64,000 nucleotides of DNA. It comes from a virus. The notes beneath the pieces were generated by a model. It ran no database searches, was not told where the DNA came from, and saw nothing but the letters and a program-made list of their open reading frames with translations. Every line of letters starts with the position of its first letter. Position 1 is the stretch's first letter. The position numbers were made by a program, and so were the translations under genes. The DNA lies in the IMG/VR virus record IMGVR_UViG_3300017755_000003, positions 1 to 64,000 of that record; one strand, given 5' to 3'. Shown piece by piece: positions 34,635-44,865 of this stretch.

Positions 34635-34696
34635 AACGCAAATTTAATGCCGCGAAGCGGTAAAAAGCGGTAATATGCTTTAGGACGTAAGCCGCT
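34621..34696 (+). repeat. iterated CCGCRRAGCGGTAA hairpins
   Basis: CCGC-GGA-GCGG at 34621-34631 (inside the methyltransferase end) and CCGC-GAA-GCGG at 34650-34660 are near-identical hairpins, each followed by TAAAA. A third AGCGGTAA at 34666 can pair with CCGCT at 34692-34696. They are GC-rich in AT-rich surroundings, with no U-tract. They may act as 3'-end barriers or processing sites between the glycan block and the next late promoter. Confidence 0.55.
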
Positions 34697-34704
34697 ACTA
34701 ATTG

Positions 34705-34712
34705 AATAAATA
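34705..34712 (+). promoter_or_regulatory. late promoter element AATAAATA
   Basis: AATAAATA with predicted start near 34718 and AGAGGA in the 13-base leader of the gene at 34731. Confidence 0.65.
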
Positions 34713-34730
34713 CTACAAAGAGGATGTTTA

Positions 34731-36428
34731 ATGGCGTTTGATATCAGTAAGTTTTTCCGTAAAGGACAAAACAACACAATAGAATTTAGAGGCGGTAGTA
34801 ACCTAAGTTATGCCGGTCCTTCTGCTACACTTGTAGAAAATGGTACTGAATTAGACCGTTGGTATGTTGGTTCTTATTTCGGCGTAGAATACACTATTGC
34901 TTGTGATGTGAACTCAGCACGTAAAGAAATCATTAAATGCCTATGTACAGCAAGTACAAGCACAGCAAACATAGTAATATACGGTAGAAGTAACCTAGGT
35001 AATGATTTATTACAGCTAGAAGTTGAAGTAACAGACGCTTACTTTAAACTTATGGCATATCCAAAGGTACAGGAAGATTCAACTAATATTACCGGAGCAA
35101 AAGTCATACATAGTGCAAACTATTATGCAACACTAAACGAACCAGGACCTGTTATTGCAGGATCAAGTTCAAGTGCATACGATCCAACTTACACATTATC
35201 AAGATCTACTTCATTGGTTAATGAAGGACAATCATTTAGCATTACACTTATTACAACAAACGTCAATGCAGGTACAACTGTTCCATTTACAATTACTGGA
35301 GTACAGAGTGCAGACATTGGTGGAGCAGACCTTACAGGAAACTTTATAACTGGAACCACTGATACATTTACGTATCCAATAGCATTAGACTTACAAACTG
35401 AAGGTCCAGAAACATTTACAATGACATTGGATGGTATAACTCCAACCACTGCGGCCAACGTAACCATAGCAGACACATCACAGACTCCTGCAATTACTTA
35501 CAACTTGACAACAAGTGTAGGAAACGTTTCAGAGGGTGACACATTTAGAGTCACACTAACAACAGGTAACGTTGCGGCAGGAACTGAATTATCTTATACG
35601 GTAACTGGAGTTGATGCGGCTGACTTATCAGCAGGTAACGTAACAGGATCATTTGTTGTAGGAACAACAGAATTCCTTGACTTTACACTTGCAGAAGATA
35701 CAACAACTGAAGGCATTGAAAGTTTTATGATTTCATTGGACAACGGACAAGCAACTGCACAGATACAGGTTGCAGATACTTCACAAGCGGCGGCAGTAGA
35801 AAGCTACAGCTTAGGACGTTCGGCGGCAACTGTAAACGAAGGTGGAACATTTACTATCACACTTACAACTGAAAATATTGCACCAGGTACGAGTTTGCCT
35901 TACACTATCACAGGTGTACAAACTGGAGACATCGGCAATACTGCTCTAACAGGAGACTTTATTGTTGGCACAACTGATTCAAGAGTGTTTAACGTTACAG
36001 CAGATTTAACAACTGAAGGTTCAGAAGTTTTCCAACTTGCATTAGACAACGGTGAAGCTACTGTAGGCGTAACCATTGCTGATACAAGCATAACACCAGG
36101 TAACAACTATACTGTTAACGTATCCAATGCAGGTGCAGGTGCATACACATTATCAGGTACTGATAGAAACGGAAGTGTAACTGGAAATAATCAACAGATT
36201 AATTTAAATGTTAACGACAACTTAACATTAACAATGAATGCGGCGGGACATCCGTTGTATCTAAAAACAACAAACTCGACAGGTACAAGTTATCAAGTTA
36301 CAAACCCAACTGCGGTCAACCAAGGTGCGGTTACAGGTAACATAACTTGGACACCTAGTGCGACTGGTACATATCACTATAACTGTCAATACCATAGTGC
36401 TATGCACGGCTTAATTGTGGTAAGCTAA
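34731..36428 (+). CDS. virion protein with three Calx-beta-like repeats and a C-terminal cupredoxin domain
   Basis: A 565-residue protein. Residues 1-125 (FDISKFFRKGQNNTIEFRGG; YVGSYFGVEYTIACD) are a module I recall from marine phage structural proteins. Residues ~150-455 hold three ~100-residue repeats: SLVNEGQSFSITLITTNVNA, VSEGDTFRVTLTTGN, VNEGGTFTITLTTEN, each ending near TTEG.E.F...LD, as in Calx-beta folds. Residues 460-565 form a cupredoxin-like domain: His507 in AAGHPLYL, and Cys552, His555 and Met558 in YHYNCQYHSAMHG, the ligand set of a type-1 copper site. Probably fibre or decoration surface; the copper site is predicted, not shown. Confidence 0.82.
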   Translation: MAFDISKFFRKGQNNTIEFRGGSNLSYAGPSATLVENGTELDRWYVGSYFGVEYTIACDVNSARKEIIKCLCTASTSTANIVIYGRSNLGNDLLQLEVEVTDAYFKLMAYPKVQEDSTNITGAKVIHSANYYATLNEPGPVIAGSSSSAYDPTYTLSRSTSLVNEGQSFSITLITTNVNAGTTVPFTITGVQSADIGGADLTGNFITGTTDTFTYPIALDLQTEGPETFTMTLDGITPTTAANVTIADTSQTPAITYNLTTSVGNVSEGDTFRVTLTTGNVAAGTELSYTVTGVDAADLSAGNVTGSFVVGTTEFLDFTLAEDTTTEGIESFMISLDNGQATAQIQVADTSQAAAVESYSLGRSAATVNEGGTFTITLTTENIAPGTSLPYTITGVQTGDIGNTALTGDFIVGTTDSRVFNVTADLTTEGSEVFQLALDNGEATVGVTIADTSITPGNNYTVNVSNAGAGAYTLSGTDRNGSVTGNNQQINLNVNDNLTLTMNAAGHPLYLKTTNSTGTSYQVTNPTAVNQGAVTGNITWTPSATGTYHYNCQYHSAMHGLIVVS

Positions 36429-36433
36429 ATGAA

Positions 36434-36441
36434 GGTAAATA
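36434..36441 (+). promoter_or_regulatory. late promoter variant GGTAAATA
   Basis: GGTAAATA with predicted start near 36447 and TAGGAG in a 10-base leader for the gene at 36457. The same GGTAAATA form precedes the HNH-like gene on the other strand. Confidence 0.5.
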
Positions 36442-36456
36442 CAATAGGAGCATAAT

Positions 36457-37485
36457 ATGGCAGTCGTAAAATCAGCATTTGAGGCACAACATGGATTTAA
36501 ATCTCCAGGATTCACAGTAGATGAAGCAGGTAACGTTACTCTTAGAAGTGTAACATATACGGTTACCGACGAAGTAACTGATGTATCAGGTGACTATGTT
36601 GTTAGAGATGCAGGTGGTAACTTTACATTTGATGCAGAATTTCAAGAAGATGGTACAACACTAAAAGTAAATCCAGGTGTTACACTAACAAGAGGTAGTG
36701 CATACGTATTCAACTTGATACTAAGATCAGTTAACCAAGCAGGACAAACTCTTGGTAACATGAGTTTAAACATTTTTTCAAATGACGGCACAGGATACAC
36801 ATTATATAACACTGGCGTATCACACACAGCTCTTGATGGACAAACAAAATTAGAATTATCAGAAGCACAAGGACAGTTTTCAGGAAAGGTAACGTTTACA
36901 GTTCCTACAAATGCTCCAAATGAATTATATTACGGAGACGGTGATCAAACTCCAATAGGTATATTAACAATTATTGACCCGACTATTACTGGTGTTGGTA
37001 GTTTTTCAAGCATACTTACAACGGGTAACGTCACAGCACAAGGTGAAAATGCTGTAATTACACTAGCACCTACAGGAAGTTCAGGTACAGTTGTAATTAA
37101 TCCATCAAATGGTGGAACATTAAGTAACATGGATGTTAACGCACTACGTTTAACAACCACAGATAACGTTACAATTAATGGTGAAAACGCAGACATTAGA
37201 ATTGTTCCTACAGGATCAGCAGGTACAGTATTAATAAATCCTAGTGCAGGAGGTAGCATAGATAATGTTAATTTAGGTGCTACAACACCCGGAACTGTAT
37301 CAGCCACAATTTTAACGGCGAGTGCAGGAACGATAAATAATACAAAGATAGGAAATACTAAACCAAGTACTGCTACCTTTACCGTTGCAAACGTTCAAGC
37401 AAAACCAGTTAGTCCAACTGGGGCCGCCAACAAGAAATATGTTGATAATAGAGCAACTGCATTGGCAATAGCATTAGGAAGTTAA
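36457..37485 (+). CDS. beta-rich fibre protein
   Basis: A 342-residue protein. A beta-sandwich N-terminal half (GNVTLRSVTYTVTDEVTDVS; LTRGSAYVFNLILRSVNQAG) resembles marine phage tip domains. A beta-helical second half has paired repeats (ENAVITLAPTGSSGTVVINP; ENADIRIVPTGSAGTVLINP). The C-terminal KPVSPTGAANKKYVDNRATA is the KKYVD helix also seen in the 7536 protein, a likely trimerisation or attachment element. It ends 5 bases before the 2454-residue protein, with which it is probably co-translated. Fibre shaft or adaptor. Confidence 0.78.
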   Translation: MAVVKSAFEAQHGFKSPGFTVDEAGNVTLRSVTYTVTDEVTDVSGDYVVRDAGGNFTFDAEFQEDGTTLKVNPGVTLTRGSAYVFNLILRSVNQAGQTLGNMSLNIFSNDGTGYTLYNTGVSHTALDGQTKLELSEAQGQFSGKVTFTVPTNAPNELYYGDGDQTPIGILTIIDPTITGVGSFSSILTTGNVTAQGENAVITLAPTGSSGTVVINPSNGGTLSNMDVNALRLTTTDNVTINGENADIRIVPTGSAGTVLINPSAGGSIDNVNLGATTPGTVSATILTASAGTINNTKIGNTKPSTATFTVANVQAKPVSPTGAANKKYVDNRATALAIALGS

Positions 37486-37490
37486 ATTAG

Positions 37491-40400
37491 ATGGCTAAAC
37501 AAAAAGTAGAATCGTATATATTCCAACCAGGAATTCCGATAACAGACAATCGTTATCCTGGAGCCTACGAACTGATCAAAAATAATGTAGAATTTATTTG
37601 CGATGAAGTTGTAGCATGGATTGCCGCACAGGTAACGGCCAATGCTAGTGACCCAACTAGCTTTTGGTACAATTATACGTACAACTCACCAAAGTGTGAG
37701 AGAGATACCAGATATAATCTACAAGGTACTGACGGGAATGGCGGTGTCATCTACGATTTAAGATACGGGGGAAATCAACAAGCAAGATTTTTAGCAAGTA
37801 AGTATTGGATTAACAGTACTCCACAGATTGATGGTGATAGACAACCAGAGATAGCGGCTAAAAACTTTGCAAGAGATTTAATTAATAATTATATCTTAAC
37901 TCAAGCAACTTTTACATCTGCACAAAGTCCAGTTGTTACAACACAATATAAAAATAACGCAACTAACTATGAAACAGGTGCTGATGCAAGAATAACTGAA
38001 CTAATGTTTGTTATCACAGACGTTATTCAAAACGGACTTGACAATGTTCCAGCATTACAAAGAACACAGATTTCTAGTGTTAAGATGCAGACTCGTGTTC
38101 CAACAAACGACTTGTTGTTAATTACAGATACAACTAACAACGAAGTATTGTTTAACTTTAGTGATCCAGACTTAGGTGCAAGTGTTACGTTCCAAACAGA
38201 TGACACTAGTTTGTTAACAAAAGGTGTTGAAGAAGACTTTCCAAAGTTCTTAGAAAGAACAGGAACAGTTACAACAGTTTACCTAACTAAAAGCACAGAC
38301 AATCCTAGTTACTCTGCTAAAGCAGTTGCAGTACTAGAAGCAAACTTAGAATTTTTAAAGAAAGAAACTGTGGCTTGGATCGCAGATCAAGTTGCAAATG
38401 CAACAACAGGATCAACTTGGGAAAACTATACATACAACACTACCAAGTGTGAAAGAGATATGGGATTAAACGTAATTGGTATTACAGAAGATATCAAATA
38501 CGGTGGTAATGCAAACACACATTACAACGCAAGTAAATATTGGATTCAAACTACTCCACAGATTGACGGAGATAGACAACCTGAGATACTTGCAAAACAA
38601 TTTTGTAGAGATTTAATTAATAATTATGTATTAAAAAATATTGCATATACTTCACAGCAAACAGGTGCAGGTGCAGTTTCACAAAACATAATTTTAAGTT
38701 TACCTGAACCAGGTGTAAACACAAGAGTAACTAACTTATTCTTTATTATTACAGACGTTATTCAAAACGGTACAGACAACTTACCTATTAAAGAAACTAT
38801 TCCGTTATATTACGAAACAGATGACTTACAGATCTTTATTGATCAAGGTGAGATGAGAACCAAACCATTCGACTTTGGTGTTGATGCTATTGAACGTATG
38901 AGAGTTTCAAACTCCATATCCATGCTTGATGCTGACTTTGAATACGGGCTACAGCCTACGAAGTGGCAGGCCATTGGTATGCAAAGAGGTTATCCAAGTA
39001 TTTACGAATTACCAGGTACTGATAAAGTTGTTTCAAGTGTTAAAACAGATGCTTCAGAAGGTACAGGTGGAGTTGGTCAAAGTTTAATTACTGTAACTAC
39101 AGTTGGTGCTCACGGTATTGAAGCTGGTACACCTATTACAATTAAAGCCTTAGAAAATAGTATTCAAGGGGCAAGTAGAGCAGAAGGATCGTTTGTTGTA
39201 TCAACTGTTCCTACTGCAAGTACATTTACATATTTTGCTAAATCAAAAGTTGGTACAGCAAATAATCAGATACTTTCAACTTATTATACACAGTTAAGAC
39301 AGGGTGGATTTTATACAGGGGCGGCGATTGGTACTCCAACATTTTCAATTCTATCACAAGGTACAGCAGGTGTATTTACTAACCCATTAGGTGCAACAGT
39401 TGGTGGAGATAAAGTTACATGGATAGGTAACACACCAGAGATTGGTGCTCCGATGCAAAACGTTAACGGTCAGATTACAACAGTAAACACATATTCGGCC
39501 GCTGACGCAAGTAGAACAGCAGGAACTTACACAGCAATAACAGGTAACTCAAGCAGTATTGCTACAGAATTAATTGTTGGTACATTTGATATTACTGTTG
39601 ACGGAACAGGTGCCGCGATAGCAAGTAACTTTAAAGGTGGTAGAAATAACGCAGTTGGCGATACTATCACTGTTGGGGATTCTTTCTTAGGTGGCGGCGG
39701 TGGAGCAGATTTAACGTTCCTAATTGCAAGTATTACAGACGGAACAGGTATTGACAGTGGTGCACAGGTTACTGTTGTTACAGGTACAGGTGGAGAAATT
39801 GCTACACTATCAACAGCAGGTGACTATGCCGGCGGAGTTAACTCAATTGAAGTTAGCGACGTTTCAGGAATTTTAGCAGGACAGGCCATTGACAGAGGAG
39901 ATGGAACTGCTATCCATGTTAGTTCTGTTGTTGGAAATACAGTTAACCTAGATGGAAACACAACTTCAGCTATCGTTGGTAACAACGTTCAGTACAATGC
40001 AGTTGCAGGAACAAATTATAACAGCACAGGTTTTAGTGCAACATTTGATATTGACAGAGCAGGTGGAAACTATACAGTTGTACTAAATGGTACAGGTGGT
40101 GATCAATACGAAGTAGACGATGTTATTGTTGTACTTGGTAACCAATTAGGTGGTCAAACACCTACTAACGATTGTAGAATTACAGTAGACTCAGTTGATT
40201 CAAGCGGATCAGTTACATCATTTACAGCAGTAGGTTCAGCTTTTGATGGTAACGGAAGTTATACCAACCAAGTTGGTCAAAACATGAACGGTAATGGTTT
40301 AGGTGCAATATTTGATTTAGCATATACAAACAATGCTTTCACAGTAAGTTTAGCACAACCAACGTATGCCAATAATGCATCAGGTGTAACACAGGGTGGA

Positions 40401-43400
40401 ATAGGTAACGGCTCAGCTTGGGATGTCACATTAACAAATAACAACTACACCGTGACAGAAAACGCGGCGGCGACTGAAACTGGATTTGCCGTAGGTGACG
40501 CATTAAAAATTAATGGTACACAATTTGGTGGTGATATATCAAACGATTTAACAATTTCCGTAACAGGCGTTGACGGTAGTGGTGGTATTACATCATTTAC
40601 ATCAAGTGGTTTAGGACCAGATGCACAGAATAACTTTACTGAGCCAGCTTACACATACAGTGGTATTGGTAGTGGTGCTTCGTTTGGTGTTGGTTACAAT
40701 GGAACAACTTATACTGCTAACGTTGTAAGTCCTGGATCAGGATATAGTGCAAGTGAAACTTTAACAATTGATGGTGCAAACATTGGTGGTACTAGTTCAA
40801 CAAACGATGCTGTAATACAAATAGATAGTGTTGACGGTAGTGGTGTTATTACTGCAATTAGCATTACAGGTACAGCAAGTAACAGCAGAGCATTTACAAA
40901 TATAACTTCAGCTACAAATATAATTGGAGCGGCGGCATCATTCAACGTTACTGTAAACTACAATAACAGTTATACAGTTACGCAAGGTAATGAAGTAGGA
41001 ACAAACTATGCTGTAGGAAATCAAATATTATTTGATGGTACAACATTTGGTGGTCTAACTTCTACAAACGATTTATTATTAACAATCACAGGCGTTAATG
41101 GCGCAGGTGGTATTACAGGATTTAACAGTTCTGGTACGGCTCCAGATGCAACAACAGGATACGCGGCTGGTGATAGATTAAGAATTGAAGGAACAAATAT
41201 AGGTGGTTCAAGTCCAGTTAACGATGCTATTGTAAAAGTTGACGCTGTAAGCGGAACAGGAAGAATTAATACAATTAGTGTAACTGGTACAGCACCAGAT
41301 GCCACTGAAAGTTATAACAATCCAACTTACACTACAAACACAGTTGGTGGTGCAAGTGCAGAATTTAACGTAACAAGATTAGATACGGCCTATAGTGCAA
41401 CTGCTCCAGTTGGTGGTACAGGTTACCAGGTTGGTGAAGAATTTGTTATTGATGGTGCACAATTAGGTGGTGTAAGCAGTACTAACGATTGTACAATCCT
41501 AGTTGCAACAGTTGACGGTAGTACTGGTGAAATATTAACAATAACAGTAGCAGGTACAGCCTTAGACACAAAAACAATTACAGATTTAAGTCAGTTTGAT
41601 GGAGAAGCAACAAACTTACAAGGTAGTACTGCATCATTTGATATTACAATTACAGGCGGAGTTTATAGTTATGCTGTAAACACTCCAGGTACAGGTTACT
41701 ATGCAGATCAAAACATTAAGATCCAAGGTAACCAAGTAGGTGGTGTAAGTCCAACTAACGATATCACAATCAATATCACAAGTGTAGGAACAGGTGGTGA
41801 CATTACAGGTATTAGTGGTTCAGGTACAGGACCTTCAGGTACAGGAAGTTACACACAGATAGGTGGACAAAACTTACAAAACAACGGATCAAATGCAACG
41901 TTCAACGTTACAAGAAATGCAGGTGCATATTCAACAGCAACAGTTTCCAATGATGGTATTAACTATCAAGTAGGAAACAAGATTAAATTATCAGGTACAG
42001 ACTTAGGTGGACAAACTCCAACTAACGATGCAGTTGTTACTATTACAGAAGTTGCAACAGACGGTGGTATAGTTTCAGTAACAAGTGCAGGTACGGCCAT
42101 TAATGGTACAGTTGTTAAAACATACAGTACAGTAACTATGTCAGAGGTTATGACAGCGGGAATTCCAGCAAACACTACAATAAGTTTTGCGGCATTGGCA
42201 ACTGTTGAAGTTACATTTACAACTGCACACGGATTAGTTCCAGGAGATTCATTCCTGGTAACAGTAAGTTCCGACGATGGTGCAAACAATCACACGTTAC
42301 TAGAAGGACCATTCTTTGCACAGCAAGTTCCAACTCTAACAACATTGAGATATCAGTGTAGAGCGGCGGGAGCCATTGGTGCTGTTGGTGACATTACTGC
42401 TATTTTATATCCAAGACCAGATTCATTCTTTGTACACAGACCATATGATGGTGGTGTTATGTTAGGAACAGGTGGACCACAACACGGTGCACAGGCAATT
42501 AGACAGAGTAAAAAATATATTAGATACCAGTCAGGTAAAGGTATCATGTATACAACGGGTGCCTTGTTTGCACCAAGTTATGATTTATTAGAAGTTACAG
42601 CAGATGCAACTGCAATAGGTTCATTTATTAATGTAACTACAGATGATGTTGACCACGGACTACAGGTTGGTGGACAAATTAAATTGATTGGTATTGAAAC
42701 ACCAGGATATAACGGACCATACACAATCGCAAGTATAACAAGTGAACGTACATTTAGAGTTATTGCAACTACAGACTTAGGTAGTGTAACTCCTGTGTTA
42801 AGTCCAAAGGCTCAAGTTTCATTATTATACTGGCATGGTGCAACTGTACGTTCAGGTGCATTTGATGACCAGAATGGTATTTTCCAGGAATACGATGGTA
42901 CTAACTTTAATGCTGTACAAAGAACTTCAACATTACAGCTATCAGGTACAATCAGTATTGGTGTAGATTCAAACGCAATCACAGGTATAGGAACAAGATT
43001 TAGAGATCAAGTAAAAGCAGGTGACAGAATTGTTATTAAAGGTATGACACACGTTGTATCACAGGTAGCAAGTCAAACAGCAATGAACGTAACTCCAGAC
43101 TTTAGAGGTGTAACACCAGCAAGTGGTGCCAAGTTATGTTTAGTATTTGATAAGAAAACAAAACAAGCAGACTTTAACAAAGATAAATTAGACGGTACAG
43201 GTTCGTCAGGTTATATCATGGACATCTCTAAGATGCAGATGATTGGGATTCAGTACAGTTGGTACGGTGCTGGATTTATTGACTGGATGCTACGTGGTGA
43301 TGATGGTAACTTTATTTTCTATCACAGAATGAGAAACTCAAACATTAACACAGAAGCATATATGCGTACAGGTAATATGCCGGTTAGATATGAAGTATCC

Positions 43401-44855
43401 AATGAAGGTCCTAATGATAAGTTAGCGGCTAATATGGACGATACACAATCTACTATACCATTGGAAGATGCTTCATTCTTCCCAAGCACAGGTACAGTTA
43501 TAATTGATAATGAGATGATTCAGTACACAGGTGTTAACGGAGATACGTTAACAGGTTGTACTAGAAGTGCTCCATTAACAAACTATGCCGCGGGTGCAAC
43601 AAGAACATATACGGCAGGTGTTGCCGCAACGCACACAACACGTACTGGGGTTATATTGATTAGTAATACTATTACACCAATCATATCACACTGGGGATCA
43701 GCTTTCCAAACAGATGGTGGATTTGATAGTGATAGAGGTTATATCTTTTCATATACTTCCACAGGTAACGTTATTTCATCAACAAGAAATACTGTGTTCA
43801 TGTTAAGATTAGCACCTAGTGTATCAAACGCAATCGTTGGTGACTTAGGTGAAAGAGAACTATTAAACAGAGCCCAGTTGCTACTTGAAGGTATTGAAAT
43901 TACATCAGATGGATCATCAGGTGGTACACCAATTACAGGTGGTATTGTTGTTGAAGGAATTTTAAATCCGCAAAACTATCCAACTGATCCAGGTGACGTT
44001 GGTTGGGCACCATTAACGGGTTCAGCGGCTGGTGGACAGCCAAGTTTTGCACAGATTGCCCCGGGTGGATCTGTTGTATGGTCAACAGGTGCAACTCAGA
44101 TTATTAAAAATGCAACCACTGTTGCAGAGATGACATTAGATGTTATAAAGACTGGTAATACAAATAACTGGATTTATCACAGAATTACAAATGCTTCGTA
44201 TACTACAGCGATTGCAAATGGACTAACTACAGGTTTAACAGTTACAGCAACTGGTAACGGATCACCATCCGACTTCCCAAGTGGTACAACACTAACAGAA
44301 ATTTTAGATTGGTACAATCCTCCATACTTAAGATTTAATAATAGAAACAGTGGCGGTCAGGTTAGTAACAATGAAACTATTACTATGTCTATTAACCCAA
44401 CAGGTGCATTAAGCGGTACTAACTTCCTTTACTTTACAAAAGCAAGTTGGGAATCAACAGGTGCTATTGCAGGTACTGAGGTAAGTGACAGTAACTTCCC
44501 AGGTGGAACATACGTTTCTGGTGTACAGGCAGGAGCATTTGGTGGTGTTGATTATTATAGAATTACATTTACACAGAGTTCATTGGGTAACATTACAGCA
44601 GGTACAAGTATAGGATTCTTATTTGGACAACCTCCATATGCACAGCCAGGTGAAACAGTATTTTCATTTATTGCTACGCCAGGTTCAAGTTCAGCACTAG
44701 ACTTAGGTACATTGAAAGAGTTGACTAATACTACACTAGGTGGTAGAGGTACTTTTCCAAATGGTCCAGACGTTTTAGCAATTAACGTTTATAAGGCGGC
44801 TGGTGCAGATACCAATGCGAATATTATTATACGTTGGGGTGAAGCTCAGGCGTAA
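37491..44855 (+). CDS. giant fibre/spike protein (2454 residues) with tandem GD-box modules
   Basis: The largest gene. Residues ~1-480 contain two copies of the helical KCERD module (nt ~37693 and ~38447) with the surrounding NYTYN.(P/T)KCERD and YWI..TPQIDGDRQPEI text duplicated. Residues ~640-800 hold Gly/Thr-rich beta segments. Residues ~840-1545 hold eight tandem modules (listed separately). Residues ~1545-1780 have IRQSKKYIRYQSGKGIMYTT and VRSGAFDDQNGIFQEYDGTN, text I recall from the conserved core of giant marine phage structural proteins. The C-terminal ~500 residues are unique, ending VYKAAGADTNANIIIRWGEA. No protease or lytic motif was found. Likely a long fibre or baseplate spike. 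Confidence 0.88.
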   Translation: MAKQKVESYIFQPGIPITDNRYPGAYELIKNNVEFICDEVVAWIAAQVTANASDPTSFWYNYTYNSPKCERDTRYNLQGTDGNGGVIYDLRYGGNQQARFLASKYWINSTPQIDGDRQPEIAAKNFARDLINNYILTQATFTSAQSPVVTTQYKNNATNYETGADARITELMFVITDVIQNGLDNVPALQRTQISSVKMQTRVPTNDLLLITDTTNNEVLFNFSDPDLGASVTFQTDDTSLLTKGVEEDFPKFLERTGTVTTVYLTKSTDNPSYSAKAVAVLEANLEFLKKETVAWIADQVANATTGSTWENYTYNTTKCERDMGLNVIGITEDIKYGGNANTHYNASKYWIQTTPQIDGDRQPEILAKQFCRDLINNYVLKNIAYTSQQTGAGAVSQNIILSLPEPGVNTRVTNLFFIITDVIQNGTDNLPIKETIPLYYETDDLQIFIDQGEMRTKPFDFGVDAIERMRVSNSISMLDADFEYGLQPTKWQAIGMQRGYPSIYELPGTDKVVSSVKTDASEGTGGVGQSLITVTTVGAHGIEAGTPITIKALENSIQGASRAEGSFVVSTVPTASTFTYFAKSKVGTANNQILSTYYTQLRQGGFYTGAAIGTPTFSILSQGTAGVFTNPLGATVGGDKVTWIGNTPEIGAPMQNVNGQITTVNTYSAADASRTAGTYTAITGNSSSIATELIVGTFDITVDGTGAAIASNFKGGRNNAVGDTITVGDSFLGGGGGADLTFLIASITDGTGIDSGAQVTVVTGTGGEIATLSTAGDYAGGVNSIEVSDVSGILAGQAIDRGDGTAIHVSSVVGNTVNLDGNTTSAIVGNNVQYNAVAGTNYNSTGFSATFDIDRAGGNYTVVLNGTGGDQYEVDDVIVVLGNQLGGQTPTNDCRITVDSVDSSGSVTSFTAVGSAFDGNGSYTNQVGQNMNGNGLGAIFDLAYTNNAFTVSLAQPTYANNASGVTQGGIGNGSAWDVTLTNNNYTVTENAAATETGFAVGDALKINGTQFGGDISNDLTISVTGVDGSGGITSFTSSGLGPDAQNNFTEPAYTYSGIGSGASFGVGYNGTTYTANVVSPGSGYSASETLTIDGANIGGTSSTNDAVIQIDSVDGSGVITAISITGTASNSRAFTNITSATNIIGAAASFNVTVNYNNSYTVTQGNEVGTNYAVGNQILFDGTTFGGLTSTNDLLLTITGVNGAGGITGFNSSGTAPDATTGYAAGDRLRIEGTNIGGSSPVNDAIVKVDAVSGTGRINTISVTGTAPDATESYNNPTYTTNTVGGASAEFNVTRLDTAYSATAPVGGTGYQVGEEFVIDGAQLGGVSSTNDCTILVATVDGSTGEILTITVAGTALDTKTITDLSQFDGEATNLQGSTASFDITITGGVYSYAVNTPGTGYYADQNIKIQGNQVGGVSPTNDITINITSVGTGGDITGISGSGTGPSGTGSYTQIGGQNLQNNGSNATFNVTRNAGAYSTATVSNDGINYQVGNKIKLSGTDLGGQTPTNDAVVTITEVATDGGIVSVTSAGTAINGTVVKTYSTVTMSEVMTAGIPANTTISFAALATVEVTFTTAHGLVPGDSFLVTVSSDDGANNHTLLEGPFFAQQVPTLTTLRYQCRAAGAIGAVGDITAILYPRPDSFFVHRPYDGGVMLGTGGPQHGAQAIRQSKKYIRYQSGKGIMYTTGALFAPSYDLLEVTADATAIGSFINVTTDDVDHGLQVGGQIKLIGIETPGYNGPYTIASITSERTFRVIATTDLGSVTPVLSPKAQVSLLYWHGATVRSGAFDDQNGIFQEYDGTNFNAVQRTSTLQLSGTISIGVDSNAITGIGTRFRDQVKAGDRIVIKGMTHVVSQVASQTAMNVTPDFRGVTPASGAKLCLVFDKKTKQADFNKDKLDGTGSSGYIMDISKMQMIGIQYSWYGAGFIDWMLRGDDGNFIFYHRMRNSNINTEAYMRTGNMPVRYEVSNEGPNDKLAANMDDTQSTIPLEDASFFPSTGTVIIDNEMIQYTGVNGDTLTGCTRSAPLTNYAAGATRTYTAGVAATHTTRTGVILISNTITPIISHWGSAFQTDGGFDSDRGYIFSYTSTGNVISSTRNTVFMLRLAPSVSNAIVGDLGERELLNRAQLLLEGIEITSDGSSGGTPITGGIVVEGILNPQNYPTDPGDVGWAPLTGSAAGGQPSFAQIAPGGSVVWSTGATQIIKNATTVAEMTLDVIKTGNTNNWIYHRITNASYTTAIANGLTTGLTVTATGNGSPSDFPSGTTLTEILDWYNPPYLRFNNRNSGGQVSNNETITMSINPTGALSGTNFLYFTKASWESTGAIAGTEVSDSNFPGGTYVSGVQAGAFGGVDYYRITFTQSSLGNITAGTSIGFLFGQPPYAQPGETVFSFIATPGSSSALDLGTLKELTNTTLGGRGTFPNGPDVLAINVYKAAGADTNANIIIRWGEAQA
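40010..42120 (+). repeat. eight tandem protein-level modules in the giant fibre
   Basis: Each module is ~75-90 residues: a variable strand pair, then (G)Y.VGD.I.I.G...GG.S.TND..I.V..VDGSG.IT......GTA. The anchor GG...(T/V)ND occurs eight times (first near nt 40150, last near nt 42010). The fifth copy lacks its N-terminal ~35 residues (GTAPDATTGYAAGDRLRIEG joins directly), as if by a deletion between repeats. DNA identity between copies is low, so the array is old. Confidence 0.75.
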
Positions 44856-44865
44856 TTATTTTACG
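44851..44865 (+). terminator. small hairpin at the convergent gene junction
   Basis: CGTAA/TTACG with loop TTATT spans the abutting stop codons of the + strand fibre (ends 44855) and the - strand oxygenase-like gene (ends 44856). Only 5 bp, so weak. It is the only structure seen at this junction, where opposing transcripts meet with no gap. Confidence 0.35.

Noticed and set aside
40010-42120. CRISPR-like or DNA-level tandem repeat
   Set aside because: Repeats exist only at protein level within one long reading frame; no uniform repeat-spacer pattern at DNA level.
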